From: Clostridia bacterium
GTDB lineage: Bacteria; Bacillota; Clostridia; Christensenellales; UBA1242
Assembly: GCA_017625505.1 (NCBI GenBank)
Contig: JAGAKV010000005.1
Location: 1 to 35,743 of the forward strand
Direction of reading: 5' to 3'
Length of the DNA stretch: 35,743 nt
The notes under the pieces are model-generated. The model saw only the letters and a program-made list of their open reading frames with translations. It made no database searches and was not told the DNA's origin. The position numbers and the translations under genes are program-made. The number at the start of each line of letters is the position of its first letter. Within the stretch, counting starts at the first letter, position 1. Shown here one piece after another: positions 14,353 to 22,256 of the stretch.

Positions 14353-15618
14353 ATGGCAACGGTTTTATATATCATTTTAGCAATTGTCGTGTTGTTGTTC
14401 ATGGTTTTAATCCATGAGTTTGGACACTATGTTGTGGGAAGAATGTTAGGCTTTAAAATTACAGAGTTTTCTGTAGGTTTTGGTAAAGCTTTGTTTTCGA
14501 GAAAAAATAAACGAGGGGAAGTCGTTTCTCTCCGTATTTTTCCGCTAGGCGGGTTCTGCGCTTTTGAAGGCGAAAATGGAGAAGGAGAAGAAAGCAATCC
14601 GGATGCATTTACAAATCAAGCACCATGGAAACGAATACTTGTTTTTCTTGCCGGTGTAACATTTAACTTTGCAACCGCCGTTATATTCTCGATTATCCTT
14701 CTTTGTAGCGTTGGATATGATATTCCGCAAGCAAAGCAGTATGTTCAATTTGATACAACTCAAATTGCAAATTATGTGGACGGCTCGTATACCGATCTTT
14801 ATCATTTAATCCCTGAGGAAGAAAGGTTGCAAGAAGGCGACGTTATTATTTCGGTAAACGGCCAAACAATTGATTTCGCATATGGTACAACATATCAAGA
14901 GCAGTTTAATGTTGCATCTGCTCAACTTCACGAATATCTTTACAATGAAGTAAAAGATCTGAAGGGTATGGATCTTATTAACGGCATGCAGGAAGCTTTT
15001 GAAAACTATCAAAACTTCCCAACAGCACGAGTAAAACGTGATGGAAAATATGTTGATGTTAAGTTTGCATTTTATTCATATAAAGTGTATGTAATTGAAA
15101 ATGGCGGCCAAGTACCACTCATTGACGAGGAAACAAATCTTCAGGTGCAAGATGAGCATGGGAATTTGCAGTGGGAAACTGTTACTATTTACAGTTGGAA
15201 TAGCTATATGCAAAATGGTCCATATGTTCATTCTTTTGGAGAAGCTGTCGAAAGAGCGGTGCCATTCTCATGCGGAATGGCATGGACAGTGCTTAAAAGC
15301 TTATGGCAACTGATTACATTCCAGCTTGATGTTTCAGAAATAGGTGGGCCAATTACAACCATTACAACCATTGCATCTACGACTCAAGCAAATCCTCTCA
15401 ACCTACTCATTTTGATTCCGCTGATTTCAGCAAACTTGGCAATCTTCAATGCGCTGCCTATTCCAGCCCTTGACGGAAGCCACGTGATATTCACCTTTAT
15501 TGAGTGGATCAGGAAAAAACCGATAAAGCGCGACGTGGAAAATATGATTCACTTGATTGGTATTTTTGCTTTATTTGCTTTTGTAATTTTGATTGACATT
15601 TTACACTTTGTGTTGTAA
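14353..15618 (+). CDS. rseP: RseP/RasP site-2 intramembrane metalloprotease
   Basis: This is a zinc protease that cuts membrane-embedded anti-sigma factors and remnant signal peptides. The first span holds HEFGH (H21, E22, H25), followed by KITEFSVGFGKALFS and RIFPLGGFCAFEGE. A PDZ region lies around residues 130-250 (RLQEGDVIISVNGQTIDFAY). The last spans contain NALPIPALDGSH with the third zinc ligand D374. At 421 residues it is somewhat larger than many homologues because the external PDZ region carries an extra segment near residues 235-290 (ENGGQVPLIDEETNLQVQDE). The start has GAGGT 5 bases upstream. It is the last gene of the frr unit; a promoter for the next gene lies inside its end. 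Confidence 0.95.
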   Translation: MATVLYIILAIVVLLFMVLIHEFGHYVVGRMLGFKITEFSVGFGKALFSRKNKRGEVVSLRIFPLGGFCAFEGENGEGEESNPDAFTNQAPWKRILVFLAGVTFNFATAVIFSIILLCSVGYDIPQAKQYVQFDTTQIANYVDGSYTDLYHLIPEEERLQEGDVIISVNGQTIDFAYGTTYQEQFNVASAQLHEYLYNEVKDLKGMDLINGMQEAFENYQNFPTARVKRDGKYVDVKFAFYSYKVYVIENGGQVPLIDEETNLQVQDEHGNLQWETVTIYSWNSYMQNGPYVHSFGEAVERAVPFSCGMAWTVLKSLWQLITFQLDVSEIGGPITTITTIASTTQANPLNLLILIPLISANLAIFNALPIPALDGSHVIFTFIEWIRKKPIKRDVENMIHLIGIFALFAFVILIDILHFVL

Positions 15619-15621
15619 AAT
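15593..15621 (+). promoter_or_regulatory. Promoter inside rseP; predicts a leaderless PolC-like mRNA
   Basis: TTGACA (15593-15598) and TAAAAT (15616-15621) are exactly 17 bases apart. The predicted transcription start, 7 bases after the -10 box, is the A of the ATG at 15628. There is no SD before that ATG. Confidence 0.7.
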
Positions 15622-15627
15622 AAAGTC

Positions 15628-17175
15628 ATGATTGATACGCTAGAAAAATTAAACGAAAAATATAATAATAAATATAACTATTTAAAACTCTTGAATGTTG
15701 TGTATGACAAAGATTCTTTGCTGTGCACTATAACTTTATTGTATCCTTATCAAATTGATGAAATTTCACCGGCCGATAAGGAAGAGATAATAAAGTTCTA
15801 TCAAGAGTTTTTGTCTTTAAATGCAGAAATTAAGGTTAAATTTAAAAAGAGCTTTCTTGATGAGTGTCTTATATTAGAAGAGGTGATAGAATTTTTTAAG
15901 AACAATAAAAAAGGAATTTATCCATATATTTCACCTGAAAACTTAAGCTCTTCATTTGTTGATCAAAAGGTTGAAATTAATATATCTTTAAATCAGGACA
16001 TTGTGTCTCTTCTTGAAGATTCAGATCTCGAAATGCAGATAAAAAAACATATTGAGAGCTTGTTTATTGCAAACGTGAAAGCTAATTTAATTGAAAACGA
16101 TGAAACTTTGCCCGATGAAATTGATGCCGAAGATCTTATTCCAACATCCACTGGGAAACGTGTGCGTAGATATGACATTAAGATTGAAAAGAAACTTATT
16201 GGCGGAGATATTGCGCCAAAGCCAGAATACATATGTGATATAAAATCACCCAAGCCAGCTGTGATTTTGGCAGGTTTTATTTCTAATAAAAATCAAAAGA
16301 AATATATACAAAAGAAAGGAAAAAATGCTGGCAAAGAAAAAATGTTGTATACCTTTACTTTGCGTGATAAGGATGCGAGCATTGACTGCGTATATTTCTG
16401 CGGAAAAACACACGAAAAGGATATGGAATCGCTTGATGATCTGTTTATGGTTGCTTGCGTGGGAAATGTACAAGTTGGGCTTAATGGGAAGCTTACATAT
16501 TATATAAAGAAGTTGTCACTTGCAAGTCCTTGTGAAGAAGTGGTGGAAGAAATCGTGGCTCAGAGTGGAGTGTATAAGCATACAAAAGTAGTTTTCCCTG
16601 ATCGCATGCCAAGTGAAACTCAGGGCAATCTTTTCGAAGAGAAAAAAGAGTATAATGATTATATTATGCGAAACACATTTGTTGTGTTTGATATTGAAAC
16701 AACAGGGCTTGATCCTGAAAACTGCGAGATTACCGAACTTGGCGCGGTAAAAATTGAGAATGGAGAAGTTACCGAGCGCTTTCAAAGTTTTGCAAAGCCA
16801 TCACACCCAATTCCTGAAGAGGTGGTTAGGATTACCAACATTACTGATGAGATGGTTGCAGATGCGCCAAAGCCAGAAGATGTTGTATATGATTTCTATG
16901 AGTGGAGCAGGGGATGCGTTATTAGTGGATACAACATCATAAACTTTGATATGAAGTTTATTCACAAAGTGGCTGAAAAAATAGGCGTTACGTTTGACAA
17001 TGAAATTATTGATGCTTTTCCGCTTGCTCGTCAATCAGGATTAAGGTTGGGCAACTATAAACTTGGGACCGTTGTTAAAGCGCTTGGGCTTACGCTTGTT
17101 GACGCGCATAGAGCGTATAATGACGCACATGCGACCGCTCTTGTGCTTTTAGAGCTAAATAAAGTAAAAAAATAA
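15628..17175 (+). CDS. PolC-derived protein: N-terminal region, OB fold and 3'-5' exonuclease only
   Basis: Full PolC, the Gram-positive replicative polymerase, is about 1400 residues. This complete reading frame has 515 and ends with the exonuclease. Residues 1-190 resemble the PolC N-terminal region. Residues about 205-300 form the OB fold (YTFTLRDKDASIDCVYF). The DEDDh exonuclease starts near 350: D355 and E357 (FDIETTG), D441 (GYNIINFDMKF), H494 and D499 (AHRAYNDAHAT), so the active site is intact. The PHP domain that flanks the exonuclease in PolC, and all polymerase domains, are missing; no polymerase sequence follows. It may be a proofreading subunit working in trans, or a repair/RNA exonuclease. 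Translation seems leaderless. Confidence 0.88.
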   Translation: MIDTLEKLNEKYNNKYNYLKLLNVVYDKDSLLCTITLLYPYQIDEISPADKEEIIKFYQEFLSLNAEIKVKFKKSFLDECLILEEVIEFFKNNKKGIYPYISPENLSSSFVDQKVEINISLNQDIVSLLEDSDLEMQIKKHIESLFIANVKANLIENDETLPDEIDAEDLIPTSTGKRVRRYDIKIEKKLIGGDIAPKPEYICDIKSPKPAVILAGFISNKNQKKYIQKKGKNAGKEKMLYTFTLRDKDASIDCVYFCGKTHEKDMESLDDLFMVACVGNVQVGLNGKLTYYIKKLSLASPCEEVVEEIVAQSGVYKHTKVVFPDRMPSETQGNLFEEKKEYNDYIMRNTFVVFDIETTGLDPENCEITELGAVKIENGEVTERFQSFAKPSHPIPEEVVRITNITDEMVADAPKPEDVVYDFYEWSRGCVISGYNIINFDMKFIHKVAEKIGVTFDNEIIDAFPLARQSGLRLGNYKLGTVVKALGLTLVDAHRAYNDAHATALVLLELNKVKK

Positions 17176-17196
17176 CAACTTTTTTTAATATAACAC

Positions 17197-17225
17197 TTGC
17201 AATTTGGGAAAAACAGTGTTATAAT
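17197..17225 (+). promoter_or_regulatory. Promoter of the rimP-nusA-infB operon, extended -10
   Basis: TTGCAA (17197-17202) and TATAAT (17220-17225) are 17 bases apart, with TG at 17217-17218. The start is expected near 17232. Confidence 0.88.
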
Positions 17226-17244
17226 AAGGTAGACTAGATATTTG

Positions 17245-17273
17245 GGGAGCGTGCAGAAAACTGCAACGCTCCC
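17245..17273 (+). promoter_or_regulatory. GC-rich bulged hairpin in the rimP leader
   Basis: GGGAGCG (17245-17251) plus TGCAG (17252-17256) pair with CTGCA (17261-17265) and CGCTCCC (17267-17273), leaving loop AAAA and a single bulged A at 17266. No T-run follows, so it is not a terminator. It lies 13 nt after the predicted start of transcription and 27 before the start codon. Confidence 0.7.
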
Positions 17274-17299
17274 TAATTCGTAAAAAGGGGGATTTGAAA

Positions 17300-17773
17300 T
17301 TGGCAGGAAAAGTAAAAGCCATTTGCGAAGAAAAAATAGTTCCAATTATTGAGGAGCTTGGCTATGAGGTTGTAGAAGTAGAATATGTAAAAAAATCTGA
17401 TGGAATGAACTTGACTTTCTATATTGATAGCGATAACGGCATTCAAATTGAAGATTGCGAAAAAGTATCAAAACCAATTGATGGGCCGCTTGAAGAGGTG
17501 AATCCAACAGATGATCAACCATATATTTTGAGTGTGAGTTCGCCAGGGCTTGATAGGCCTATCAAAACAGATAAAGACTTTAAAAGAAATTTAAATAAGC
17601 AGATAGAAGTTACGCTGTTTGCAAAAGTGGACGGTAGAAAGAAATTTGAAGGAGAACTTATTTCTTACAATGATACATCCTTTGTAATTAAAGAAATAGT
17701 CAAAAACAATGAGAAAGAAATTTCTTTTGATAGAAATCAAGTTGCGCACATCGTGCCAGTAATTAAATTTTAA
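17300..17773 (+). CDS. rimP: Ribosome maturation factor RimP
   Basis: RimP helps assemble the 30S subunit. The 157-residue protein has the family's two domains: an N-terminal alpha/beta part with LTFYIDSDNGIQIEDCEKVS and DDQPYILSVSSPGLDRPIK, and a C-terminal SH3-like barrel (KFEGELISYND). I place the start at TTG 17300, giving MAGKVKAICEEK, because AAGGGGG ends 8 bases before it; an in-frame TTG at 17294 is only 2 bases after that site. It is the first gene of the nusA operon, with a hairpin in the leader. nusA follows after 10 bases. Confidence 0.94.
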   Translation: MAGKVKAICEEKIVPIIEELGYEVVEVEYVKKSDGMNLTFYIDSDNGIQIEDCEKVSKPIDGPLEEVNPTDDQPYILSVSSPGLDRPIKTDKDFKRNLNKQIEVTLFAKVDGRKKFEGELISYNDTSFVIKEIVKNNEKEISFDRNQVAHIVPVIKF

Positions 17774-17783
17774 GGAGATAAAC

Positions 17784-18947
17784 ATGATTAATAAAGATTT
17801 TTTCCAAGCCCTTGATGACTTGGAAGCAGAGAAAAAAATTGACAAAGAAACATTTTTAAAAACATTAGAAACAGCGCTTACTTCGGCTTATAAAAAGATG
17901 TATGGCGAGGCAAAGTCAGCTATGGTTAAGTTGAACCCTGAAAAAGCCACTATTAAAATTTATTCATACAAGACAATCGTGGCAGAAGTTGAAGATCCAG
18001 ATAAGGAAATCTCACTTGCAGAGGCTAAGCTTCTTAAAAAATCATATAAACTTGGTGAAGAAGTTATGACTGAAGAATCTACAAAGGATTTTGGTCGTAT
18101 CGCTGCTCAGACAGCAAAGCAAGTTGTTATGCAAAAACTTAAAGAGATGGAGAGACAAATGGCTCTTTCAGAACTTTCTGAGAAAGAAGATGAGCTTATG
18201 ACAACGATTGTTAAGAGAAATGACAACGGAACAGTATATGTTCAGCTGTCAAACTCAAACACAGAAGGTGTTATGCTTCCTTCAGACCAAATACCAGGTG
18301 AGAAGTTCAATGTTGGCGACAGAGTTAAAGTCTATGTGAAGAAAATTAAAGATTCTTTCAAAGGCACTCAAATTCAAGTTACAAGAAGCAACATCGGTTT
18401 TGTAAGAAAACTTTTCGAACTTGAAATTCCTGAGATTGCCAGCGGAGAAGTTATGATTAAAAACATCTCTCGTGACGCTGGAAACAGAACAAAAGTTGCT
18501 GTTTATACTGATAGACCAAACATAGATCCAATTGGAACTTGTGTTGGCTTCCATGGACAAAGAATTGATACCATTACTGCAGAACTTAATGGTGAGAAGA
18601 TTGACCTCATTGAATACAGCGATGATCCACTTGAATACATCGCAAAAGCTCTTAGCCCAGCAAAAGTAATCAGCGTGGAAACAAATGAGAGCTTGCATTC
18701 ATCAAGAGTTATTGTCCCTGACGATAAACTTTCTCTTGCAATTGGAAAGAATGGACAAAATGTTCGTCTCGCAGCAAGACTTACAGGCTGGAAAATTGAA
18801 GTTAAACCTGAAAGCTCTGTTAGCGTAGCAGAGGTTAAAGAACCAGAATACGAACTTACAGATCTTAACGATGATGACGCTTTCTCAGGTTTGACAGGAA
18901 TTGAAGAGCTTGAGGATATTACTCCACTTGATGATGACGAAGAATAA
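17784..18947 (+). CDS. nusA: Transcription termination/antitermination factor NusA
   Basis: NusA binds RNA polymerase and modulates pausing, termination and antitermination. In order: the N-terminal polymerase-binding domain (about 1-125), the S1 domain (about 135-200, VYVQLSNSNTEGVMLP), KH1 (about 228-280, AVYTDRPNIDPIGTCVGFHG) and KH2 (about 295-345, RVIVPDDKLSLAIGKNGQNV with the GxxG loop). The C-terminus is a short acidic tail (ELTDLNDDDAF, ending DDDEE) instead of the AR repeats of Proteobacteria, as in other Firmicutes. AAGGAG lies 7 bases before the ATG. ylxR follows after 14 bases. Confidence 0.98.
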   Translation: MINKDFFQALDDLEAEKKIDKETFLKTLETALTSAYKKMYGEAKSAMVKLNPEKATIKIYSYKTIVAEVEDPDKEISLAEAKLLKKSYKLGEEVMTEESTKDFGRIAAQTAKQVVMQKLKEMERQMALSELSEKEDELMTTIVKRNDNGTVYVQLSNSNTEGVMLPSDQIPGEKFNVGDRVKVYVKKIKDSFKGTQIQVTRSNIGFVRKLFELEIPEIASGEVMIKNISRDAGNRTKVAVYTDRPNIDPIGTCVGFHGQRIDTITAELNGEKIDLIEYSDDPLEYIAKALSPAKVISVETNESLHSSRVIVPDDKLSLAIGKNGQNVRLAARLTGWKIEVKPESSVSVAEVKEPEYELTDLNDDDAFSGLTGIEELEDITPLDDDEE

Positions 18948-18961
18948 TGCTGGAGGATGAT

Positions 18962-19225
18962 ATGGAAAAACTCCGTATGTGTACTGCTTGCAGGCAAATG
19001 CAAGATAAGCGCGATCTTCTTAGAGTGGTAAAAGACAAAGAAAACAACATATCCATTGATTTTTCTGGAAAGAAAAATGGTAGAGGTGCATATATATGCA
19101 AAAATGAAGAATGTTTGAAAAAATGTATCAAACAAAAATCATTAAACAAAGCTTTTAAGTCAAATGTTGGAGAGGAAGTTTATTTACAACTTCAGGAGGC
19201 AATCGTTGGACAGAGAAAAGATTAA
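18962..19225 (+). CDS. ylxR: YlxR-family RNA-binding protein
   Basis: An 87-residue basic protein of the YlxR (DUF448) family, which lies between nusA and infB in most Firmicutes; recent work links it to control of RNase P (proposed name RnpM). It shows RMCTACRQMQDKRDLLRVV, then GRGAYICKNEECLKKCIKQ and SLNKAF, with the family's Cys and basic residues retained. The ATG at 18962 is chosen because GGAGG lies 5 bases before it; an earlier in-frame ATG at 18947 precedes that site. Its end overlaps the start of ylxQ by 20 bases. Confidence 0.93.
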   Translation: MEKLRMCTACRQMQDKRDLLRVVKDKENNISIDFSGKKNGRGAYICKNEECLKKCIKQKSLNKAFKSNVGEEVYLQLQEAIVGQRKD

Positions 19226-19493
19226 AGGCTATTTAAATATTTCAAGAAAAGCAGGGTATCTCATAATAGGAGGGGAAACCCTTGAGGACTATAAAAAGAA
19301 GCTATTCCTTGTTTTGTTTGATAATTCAGCAGGCTTAAGTACACTTAAAATTGTTGATAAAATCAAAGCAAGGGGAATTCATGTGGTTGGCATAGAATCT
19401 TTAGGAGATTTATGTGCAATCCCAACATGCAAAATTGTTGGAATCAAAAACAAAAATATAAGTGAAATTATTGAATCGTTGATAAACGAATAA
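19206..19493 (+). CDS. ylxQ: YlxQ, L7Ae-like ribosomal protein
   Basis: A 95-residue protein of the L7Ae/L30e superfamily, which binds kink-turn RNA. YlxQ lies next to ylxR in the nusA-infB operon; its cellular role is not firmly known. It has the family's KIKGYLNISRKAGYLIIGGE start, the LVLFDNSAGLSTLKIVDK centre and IPTCKIVGIKNKNISEII near the end. The start is TTG at 19206, set by AGGAGG 6 bases upstream; the frame has no better placed ATG. The overlap with ylxR implies coupled translation. infB follows after 11 bases. Confidence 0.9.
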   Translation: MDREKIKGYLNISRKAGYLIIGGETLEDYKKKLFLVLFDNSAGLSTLKIVDKIKARGIHVVGIESLGDLCAIPTCKIVGIKNKNISEIIESLINE

Positions 19494-19504
19494 AGGAGTC
19501 TAGA

Positions 19505-22039
19505 TTGGCAAATCAAGCATTAGAAAATTTGAAGAAAATTCATGTGTTACAAAAGGAAGGAGAAATTTCAAAACTCTTGCAAGAGTTGAAGTCGTCAAAA
19601 ACGCAAGTTGACGAGCTTGGAAGGTCTCTTTCTGCAAGATTGAAAGCGATTGATGTAGAGTTTGCTCAAAAGAAAGCCGTTGAAGCTGCACAGCAAACAA
19701 AGCAACAAGAAGAAAAAGAGGTTAAGGTTGTTGTAGAAGAAAAGAAACCTGCAACTGCTTTTGTTGAATCTTCAAACAATTTTAGAAAGTTTAACGACAG
19801 ACCTCAAGGAAATCAAGCAAGAGGAGAGAACAACTACCGCGGGCAAAATAATCGCTTTGAGAACAGAAACGCCGATCGCAATGGCAATAATAGATTCAAC
19901 AACAATAATTTCAATAGAGATAGAAAGGATGGGCCTCGTCCTCCATTTAATCCTAATAGACAAAACAACAATCAGCAGGGGCCAAGAAAGTTTGGAAACA
20001 ACAATTTTGTTTCAGCTAAAGCAAACAACTTTAAATCATTTGCAAGTAATGATGCGCCTGAGATTGATGTTAAAAATGATCGTAATTACGCCAATAAGGC
20101 AAAATATGCTCAAAAACATAGCGTAGCTCATGACGAGAAAAAAGGGCAAGGCAAGCGCAGAGAAGAAGGCGGCAAGCGTAATAATGTGTTTATTGAAGGC
20201 GAAAATGGATTCGAAGAAATCAGCTTTGGATCAAGAAAAAGCGTAAAGAAGAAGAAAGAGCAAACAAACAAACAGGTTACTTCTATTACTCATGCTGTCC
20301 TCACTTCAAAAGAGATTACCGTTAAGGATTTCAGCGAAAAGATTGGCAAGCCGGTTACAGAAATTGTCAAGAAACTTATGCTTCTTGGTATTATGGCAAC
20401 AATCAATTCAAATATTGATTTTGACACGGCTGAGCTTATCGCCAGTGAATTTGGCGTAACTCTTGAACTTAAAGCGGATAAATCATATGAAGAAAAACTT
20501 ATGGATGCAGCTGAAATGGAAGATGATGCGTCAGCTCTTGTTAAACGTGCACCAATCGTTGCTGTTATGGGACACGTTGACCATGGTAAAACATCTCTTC
20601 TTGATGCATTTAGAAAAACAAATGTTGTGCTTGGGGAAGCTGGTGGAATTACACAAAGCATCGGTGCTTATCAAATTGAATTTAATGGTGAAAAGATTAC
20701 ATTTATTGATACACCTGGACACGCAGCATTTACTCAAATGAGAGCAAGAGGTGCCAAAGCAACTGATATTGCCATTCTTGTTGTTGCGGCCGATGATGGT
20801 GTAATGCCTCAGACAGTTGAAGCAATTAACCATATCAAAGCTGCGAATGTTCCGGTAATTGTAGCAATTAATAAAATGGATAAACCAGAGGCTAAACCAG
20901 AAAGAATCAAACAACAACTTGCTGAAAACAACATTCTTCCAGAAGAGTGGGGCGGAGATGCAATATGTGTGCCAATTTCAGCAAAAACCGGAATGGGACT
21001 TGATGATCTTAAGCAAACAATCCTTCTTGTAAGTGAAATGTGTGAACTTAAGGCAAATCCTGACAAAATGGCAACAGCTGTTGTTATTGAGGCAGAACTT
21101 GATAAGAATAGAGGCCCTGTAGCATCTGTAATTGTTCAGAACGGAACACTTCGCGTGGGCGATTCAATCATGTCTGGTATCACCTATGGTAAAGTTAGAG
21201 CAATGTTTAATGATCAAGGTAAGCCGATTAAAGCGGCTGGGCCATCAACTCCAGTTGAAATTTTGGGCTTTAATGAAGTGCCAGTGTCTGGCGATGAGGT
21301 TTATGCGGTGGAGGAAACACTTTCTAAGCAAGTTATTCAAGAGAGAATTGACAAGATTAAGAAAGAGCGTGCCGCTCAGTCATCTGGCGTAACTTTGGAC
21401 AACTTTATGAACAGAGTTCAAGAAGGCGCGCTTAAAAACCTTAACGTTATTATCAAAACAGATACAATGGGCTCAGTTGAAGCAATCAAATCAACATTAC
21501 TTGGCATTAGAAATGAAGAGGCTAAAGTTAATGTTGTTCATTCTGGTGCGGGAGCCGTTACTGAAAGTGATGTTATTCTCGCTCAAACAACAGGCTCAGT
21601 TATCATCTGCTTCAACCAGAAACCTGTTGCAAAAGCAAAAGCTCTTGCTGAAAACATGAAACTTGAAATCAAAGAATACAAGATTATTTATGAAATTGTG
21701 GATGACATTACTGCTGCAATCAATGGCATGCTGAGCATTAAGTATGAAGAAGTTTACATTGGAAACGCAGAAATCCGCATGGTATTTAAGCTGTCAACTG
21801 CTGGTAAAGTTGCAGGAAGTTATATTAAAGACGGAAAAGCAACTAGAAATGCCATTGCCGTTGTTAAACGTGGCAATGAAGAGATTGGAAAAACCACAGT
21901 TGAATCGCTTAAAATTGTTAAAGATGAGAAAGCAGAAGTTGCAAAGGGATATGAATGTGGGATTAAGCTGCGTGATAATATCGATTATAAAGAAGGGGAT
22001 ATTATTGAATTCTATTCAAAGGTTGCAATTAAACGCTAA
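19505..22039 (+). CDS. infB: Translation initiation factor IF-2
   Basis: IF-2 is the GTPase that brings initiator fMet-tRNA to the ribosome. The 844-residue protein has a long linker (about residues 90-175) rich in Asn, Arg, Gly and Phe (NNRFNNNNFNRDRKDG), the IF2_N fold at about 258-325, then the G domain: GHVDHGKT 356-363, DTPGH 402-406, NKMD 456-459, SAKTG near 494. The beta-barrel domains II-III and the C-terminal fMet-binding domain complete it. The start is TTG at 19505 with AAGGAG 6 bases before it. It is the last gene of the rimP operon; what follows is a branched palindrome with a T-rich end that may act as the terminator. Confidence 0.98.
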   Translation: MANQALENLKKIHVLQKEGEISKLLQELKSSKTQVDELGRSLSARLKAIDVEFAQKKAVEAAQQTKQQEEKEVKVVVEEKKPATAFVESSNNFRKFNDRPQGNQARGENNYRGQNNRFENRNADRNGNNRFNNNNFNRDRKDGPRPPFNPNRQNNNQQGPRKFGNNNFVSAKANNFKSFASNDAPEIDVKNDRNYANKAKYAQKHSVAHDEKKGQGKRREEGGKRNNVFIEGENGFEEISFGSRKSVKKKKEQTNKQVTSITHAVLTSKEITVKDFSEKIGKPVTEIVKKLMLLGIMATINSNIDFDTAELIASEFGVTLELKADKSYEEKLMDAAEMEDDASALVKRAPIVAVMGHVDHGKTSLLDAFRKTNVVLGEAGGITQSIGAYQIEFNGEKITFIDTPGHAAFTQMRARGAKATDIAILVVAADDGVMPQTVEAINHIKAANVPVIVAINKMDKPEAKPERIKQQLAENNILPEEWGGDAICVPISAKTGMGLDDLKQTILLVSEMCELKANPDKMATAVVIEAELDKNRGPVASVIVQNGTLRVGDSIMSGITYGKVRAMFNDQGKPIKAAGPSTPVEILGFNEVPVSGDEVYAVEETLSKQVIQERIDKIKKERAAQSSGVTLDNFMNRVQEGALKNLNVIIKTDTMGSVEAIKSTLLGIRNEEAKVNVVHSGAGAVTESDVILAQTTGSVIICFNQKPVAKAKALAENMKLEIKEYKIIYEIVDDITAAINGMLSIKYEEVYIGNAEIRMVFKLSTAGKVAGSYIKDGKATRNAIAVVKRGNEEIGKTTVESLKIVKDEKAEVAKGYECGIKLRDNIDYKEGDIIEFYSKVAIKR

Positions 22040-22057
22040 AAAACATCAAAATATATT

Positions 22058-22085
22058 TTGAAAAATTCAAGAAATAGGCTATAAT
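22058..22085 (+). promoter_or_regulatory. Candidate promoter at the edge of the cloverleaf element
   Basis: TTGAAA (22058-22063) and TATAAT (22080-22085) are 16 bases apart. Transcription would begin near 22092, inside the left arm of the palindrome, and give either a short RNA or a leader of about 240 bases for rbfA. Confidence 0.6.
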
Positions 22086-22160
22086 AATTGAAAGAAGTTT
22101 ACATTGTAAACAGTAAGCATTCGCTTATTCAAACATTCTATGTTTGTTCTTTCAATTATT
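22083..22160 (+). other. Contiguous four-arm palindrome (cloverleaf/four-way junction), possible RNA element
   Basis: An outer arm of 14 perfect pairs (22083-22096 with 22147-22160) encloses three hairpins with no unpaired base between them. They are GTTTAC/GTAAAC with a 3-base loop (22097-22111), a 7-bp stem with one G-U and a 4-base loop (22112-22129), and CAAACAT/ATGTTTG with a 3-base loop (22130-22146). A T-rich run (22156-22169) follows. It may be an elaborate terminator for infB, a structured small RNA, a leader element for rbfA, or a relic of a mobile palindrome. I know of no family it matches. Confidence 0.7.
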
Positions 22161-22256
22161 TTTAATTTTGCTATTTTGTTTGCAGAATATATGTATTGAT
22201 GAACATAAGAGTGTTTATTAAAAAGTAGAATTCGCGTCTTCGGTTATGATGAAAAC

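Noticed and set aside
17176..17299. Continuation of the polymerase part of PolC after a frameshift
   Set aside because: The stop at 17175 is followed by a promoter, a leader hairpin and rimP; no polymerase-like sequence is found in any frame.
18503..19135. Minus-strand open frame of 210 codons over nusA-ylxR
   Set aside because: It is antisense to two well-supported genes; Ser-rich composition typical of such shadows.
19761..20126. 121-codon + strand frame inside infB
   Set aside because: Out of frame with IF-2, no ribosome site, and its Ile/Thr/Leu-rich composition follows from reading the Asn-rich linker in another frame.
22083..22160. The cloverleaf element as a tRNA gene
   Set aside because: It lacks the T-loop GTTCGA-type sequence, the D-loop GG, an unpaired anticodon loop of 7 bases and a 7-bp acceptor stem; the loops have only 3-4 bases.
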